Notes under the pieces: generated by a model
Seen by the model: the letters and a program-made list of their open reading frames with translations, nothing else
What the model was told of the DNA's origin: nothing
The model's database searches: none
Shown here: positions 37,306-40,161 of the stretch, one piece after another
Position numbering within the stretch: the first letter of the stretch is position 1
Layout of the letters: every line of letters starts with the position of its first letter
Position numbers and translations under genes: made by a program
Source: Rhodocyclaceae bacterium
GTDB lineage: Bacteria > Pseudomonadota > Gammaproteobacteria > Burkholderiales > Rhodocyclaceae
DNA length: 40,161 bases
Reading direction: 5' to 3'
Assembly: GCA_028869135.1 (NCBI GenBank)
Contig: JAGWTC010000024.1
Coordinates: forward strand, 1 to 40,161

Positions 37306-40161
37306 TGCTGGCCGGCCTGATCCGATTTTCGCTGACCCAGCGCCTGCTGGTGCTGGTGCTGACCGGCTTGCTGGTCGGCGCCGGCGTCTATGCCTTCCTC
37401 AATCTGCCGATCGACGCCTTTCCCGACGTGTCGAGCACCCAGGTCAAGATCATCCTGAAGGCGCCGGGCATGACGCCGGAGGAAGTCGAAACGCGACTGG
37501 CGGTGCCGGTCGAGCAGGAGATGCTGGGCATTCCGCATCAGAAGCTGATGCGCTCGACGTCCAAATACGCCTTGACCGACATCACCATCGACTTCGCCGA
37601 CGGCACCGACATCTACTGGGCGCGCCAGCAAGTCAGCGAGCGCCTGGCGGCGGCGATGGACAACCTGCCCGCCGGTATCAGCGGCGGCATGGCGCCGATT
37701 ACGACGCCGCTGGGCGAAATGTTCATGTTCACGATCGAGGGCGATCTGTCCCTGACCGAGAAGCGCACCTTGCTCGACTGGGTGATCCGGCCGCAGCTGC
37801 GCACCATCCCGGGCGTTGCCGACGTGAACAGTCTGGGCGGCGAGGTCCGCAGCTTCGAGGTCGTCCCCAACCCGCGCTTGCTGGCGGCGCGCGGCCTGGC
37901 GCTGGGCGATCTGCAGCGCGTGCTGGAACAGAACAATCGCAACGACGGCGCCGGGCGGCTCAACGACGGCGAGGAATCCTTGCTGGTGCGCGCCGAGGGC
38001 GCGGTTCGCACGCTCGACGACGTTCGCGCCATCGTGCTCGGCAATCGCGGCGGGCAGATCGTCCGCGTCGGCGATGTCGCCGAGGTGCGCTACGGCGCGC
38101 TGACGCGCTACGGCGTCGTCACCCGCAACGGTCGGGGCGAAGCGGTGGAAGGCCTGGTGCTGGGGCTGCGCGGCGCCAATGCACAAAGCGTGGTGGAAGG
38201 CGTCAAGGCCAAGCTCTCGGAAATCGCGCCGACCCTGCCCAAGGGCGTCACGATCGAGACCTTCTACGATCGCAGCAATCTGGTCGACCGCGCCGTCGGC
38301 ACCGTATCCAAAGCCCTGGTCGAAGCCATCGTGCTGGTCGTGCTGCTGTTGCTGGCCTTTCTCGGCAACCTGCGCGCCGCTATCGTGGTGGCCCTGATGC
38401 TGCCGCTGTCGGCGCTCGCGACCTTCATCCTCATGCACAGCGTCGGGCTGTCCGCCAATCTGATGAGCCTGGGCGGACTCGCGATCGCGATCGGCATGCT
38501 CGTCGATGCGGCCGTGGTGGTGGTGGAGAACATCGAGAGCCAGTTCGCCCACGGGCAAAAGGGCCTGCCGACGCTGAACCTGATTTTCAGGGCGGCGCGA
38601 GACGTCGCGACGCCCGTCGCGTCCGGCATCGCCATCATCATTATCGTGTTCCTGCCGCTGCTGACGCTGGAGGGGCTCGAAGGAAAGATGTTCGGGCCGG
38701 TGGCGCTGACCATCGTGTTCGCGCTGTCGGCGTCGCTGATCCTGTCGCTCAGCGTGGTGCCCGTGCTCGCCTCCTTCCTGATCCAGCGCAAGGCGCATGC
38801 CGAGCCTTGGCTGGTGCGCAAATGCGCTGCGATTTACGACCGCGTGCTCGCCAGCGCCTTGAGCCAGAGCCGCAAGTTCGTGATGGCCGCGCTGATTGCG
38901 CTGGGCGCCGCGGTCGGCGCCTTCATGCTGCTCGGCAAAAGCTTCATGCCGACGATGGACGAGGGCGATCTCATTATGCAACTTGAGAAACTGCCTTCGA
39001 TCGGTCTTGACGAAACGCTGGCGATCGACACGCGGGTGCAGCAGGCGCTGCTCGCGAATATTCCCGAAATCCGGGAAATCGTTTCGCGCGCCGGCGCCGA
39101 CGAAATCGGCCTCGATCCGATGGGTCTCAACCAAACCGACACCTTCATGGTGCTCAAGCCGAGGGACACCTGGCGCAAGAATGACCCCGTCTGGCTCGCG
39201 GATCAGATACGCGAGGTCATGAAGAATTTCCCCGGCATCGGCTATGCGTTCACGCAGCCGATCGACATGCGCGTGTCGGAAATGCTGACGGGCGTGCGCG
39301 GCGATCTCGCCATCAAGGTGTTCGGCCCGGACCTGGCGACGCTCAATCGCCTTGCCGGTGAAATCGAATCGACAGTCAAGCAGGTTGCCGGCGCAGAAGA
39401 TACGTTCACACTGAAGAACGACGGCGTCCAGTATCTGCGCATCAATGTCGACCGCCTCGCGGCAGGACGCTTCGGGGTGAACGTCGACGATATCCAGAAC
39501 GATCTGAAGGCGCTGCTGGAAGGGCGCAAGGTCGGCGTGGTCATCGAGCAGGGGCGACGCGTGCCGCTGGTTCTGCGCGGCCCGCAGGATCTGCGCAATT
39601 CGCCGGCCGACTTCTCGGCCCTGCGCATCACGCTGCCCGGCGGCGGCAGCGTGCCGCTGGCCGAGCTTGCGCGCATCGAACGCATCGACGGCCCGGTCAA
39701 GGTGGATCGCGAAAACGCGCAGCGCTATGTGGTCGTGCAATCGAACGTGCGCGATCGCGATCTGGTCGGCTTCGTCGACGACGCCAAAGCCGCCGTGGCG
39801 AGCAAGGTGAGCTTGCCCGACGGCTATCGCATCGTCTGGGGCGGCCAGTTCGAAAACCAGCAGCGCGCCGCGGCGCGCCTGATGATCGTGGTGCCGATCG
39901 CGCTGCTGCTGATCTTCTTCCTGCTCTTCTCGACGTTCGGCTCGGTGCGCCAGGCCTTGCTGGTGCTGTCGAATATTCCCTTCGCGCTGATCGGCGGCGT
40001 CTTCGGTCTCCTGCTTTCCGGCGAGTATCTGTCGGTCCCCGCGTCCGTAGGCTTTATCGCCCTGCTCGGGATCGCGGTGTTGAACGGCGTCGTCATGGTG
40101 AGCTATTTCAACCAGTTGCTGGCCGCCGGCATGGCGCTGCAGGACGTGATTGTCGAAGGCG
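37305..40161 (+). CDS. Heavy-metal RND pump (CzcA/CusA family), cut by right edge
   Basis: 952 codons are present and the frame is open at the window end; the family has about 1030-1060 residues, so only about 80-100 are missing. It starts MLAGLIRFSLTQRLLVLVLT. The porter signature is IDAFPDVSSTQVKIILKAPG (about 34-53), with RSTSKYALTDITIDFADGTD after it. The TM4 motif is AIAIGMLVDAAVVVVENIES (about 392-412), with the VDAA form seen in CusA/SilA-type and some CzcA-type pumps. It should export heavy-metal cations with the adaptor encoded just before it. Only 35% or so similar in pattern to the pump at 4643, so not a recent duplicate (visual judgement). Confidence 0.92.
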   Translation, partial: MLAGLIRFSLTQRLLVLVLTGLLVGAGVYAFLNLPIDAFPDVSSTQVKIILKAPGMTPEEVETRLAVPVEQEMLGIPHQKLMRSTSKYALTDITIDFADGTDIYWARQQVSERLAAAMDNLPAGISGGMAPITTPLGEMFMFTIEGDLSLTEKRTLLDWVIRPQLRTIPGVADVNSLGGEVRSFEVVPNPRLLAARGLALGDLQRVLEQNNRNDGAGRLNDGEESLLVRAEGAVRTLDDVRAIVLGNRGGQIVRVGDVAEVRYGALTRYGVVTRNGRGEAVEGLVLGLRGANAQSVVEGVKAKLSEIAPTLPKGVTIETFYDRSNLVDRAVGTVSKALVEAIVLVVLLLLAFLGNLRAAIVVALMLPLSALATFILMHSVGLSANLMSLGGLAIAIGMLVDAAVVVVENIESQFAHGQKGLPTLNLIFRAARDVATPVASGIAIIIIVFLPLLTLEGLEGKMFGPVALTIVFALSASLILSLSVVPVLASFLIQRKAHAEPWLVRKCAAIYDRVLASALSQSRKFVMAALIALGAAVGAFMLLGKSFMPTMDEGDLIMQLEKLPSIGLDETLAIDTRVQQALLANIPEIREIVSRAGADEIGLDPMGLNQTDTFMVLKPRDTWRKNDPVWLADQIREVMKNFPGIGYAFTQPIDMRVSEMLTGVRGDLAIKVFGPDLATLNRLAGEIESTVKQVAGAEDTFTLKNDGVQYLRINVDRLAAGRFGVNVDDIQNDLKALLEGRKVGVVIEQGRRVPLVLRGPQDLRNSPADFSALRITLPGGGSVPLAELARIERIDGPVKVDRENAQRYVVVQSNVRDRDLVGFVDDAKAAVASKVSLPDGYRIVWGGQFENQQRAAARLMIVVPIALLLIFFLLFSTFGSVRQALLVLSNIPFALIGGVFGLLLSGEYLSVPASVGFIALLGIAVLNGVVMVSYFNQLLAAGMALQDVIVEG

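Noticed and set aside
37215-39740. An 841-codon open frame on the minus strand
   Set aside because: It is antisense to a clear CzcA/CusA pump frame, lacks any family motif, and is rich in His, Arg, Gln and Asp as expected for the shadow of a GC-rich gene.
1-40161. CRISPR arrays, rRNA genes or an intact prophage
   Set aside because: I found no regularly spaced direct repeats, no rRNA sequence and no phage structural genes.

Overview
The window looks like chromosome of a GC-rich betaproteobacterium, probably Rhodocyclales or a relative. Supporting features are a membrane-anchored c5-type cytochrome, an OprB-like porin, a proteobacterial Rep helicase, a lexA-imuA-imuB-dnaE2 mutagenesis cassette, a yybP-ykoY riboswitch in front of a GDT1-type manganese exporter, and a tRNA-Arg(CCG). 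The taxon is inferred from gene content only; no rRNA is present.

Positions 1 to about 13,300 look accessory: lower GC, truncated genes and mobile-element debris. From the left they hold the start of an AbiEi-type antitoxin gene with a dyad operator, two overlapping helix-turn-helix genes, a structured non-coding stretch, and a metal-efflux module. In that module a ChrB-N-domain protein is divergent from an outer-membrane factor / adaptor / HME-RND pump operon, with a perfect palindrome between them. The module ends at a truncated gene and an IS3-family remnant. A short motif (GCTTCC-N12-CACAGATATGC) occurs on both sides of it. Next comes a six-gene minus-strand operon: two DUF347-repeat membrane proteins, a small lipoprotein, an OmpR/histidine-kinase pair and a half-size EamA transporter. 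I know of no described function for this set.

Positions 13,390 to about 21,530 hold an OprB-like porin, an orphan NTP_transf_8-like nucleotidyltransferase, an uncharacterised operon encoding a beta-solenoid (bactofilin-like) protein, an unknown 204-residue protein, a CPA1 sodium/proton antiporter, and two Tyr/Pro-rich secreted proteins. Those two genes share an upstream motif at the same distance from their start codons.

Positions 21,653 to 27,660 are the lexA-imuA-imuB-dnaE2 cassette, transcribed leftward. It starts at a perfect 18-bp inverted repeat that contains two GTGT-N8-ACAC boxes, a variant of the classical CTGT-N8-ACAG LexA box. Divergent from it is a MarR / methyltransferase / FlK-like thioesterase operon with its own palindromic promoter.

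Positions 29,482 to 36,000 are mostly housekeeping: a CigR/RcnB-like protein, DUF2789, tRNA-Arg, an FNR-site cytochrome c, Rep helicase, a small zinc-ribbon-like protein, a TlpA-like thioredoxin, a PilZ protein and riboswitch-controlled GDT1. The right edge (36,145 to 40,161) is a second heavy-metal RND operon (adaptor plus a pump cut by the window end), preceded by a CTTAA direct repeat typical of PmrA/QseB/CzcR-type response-regulator sites.
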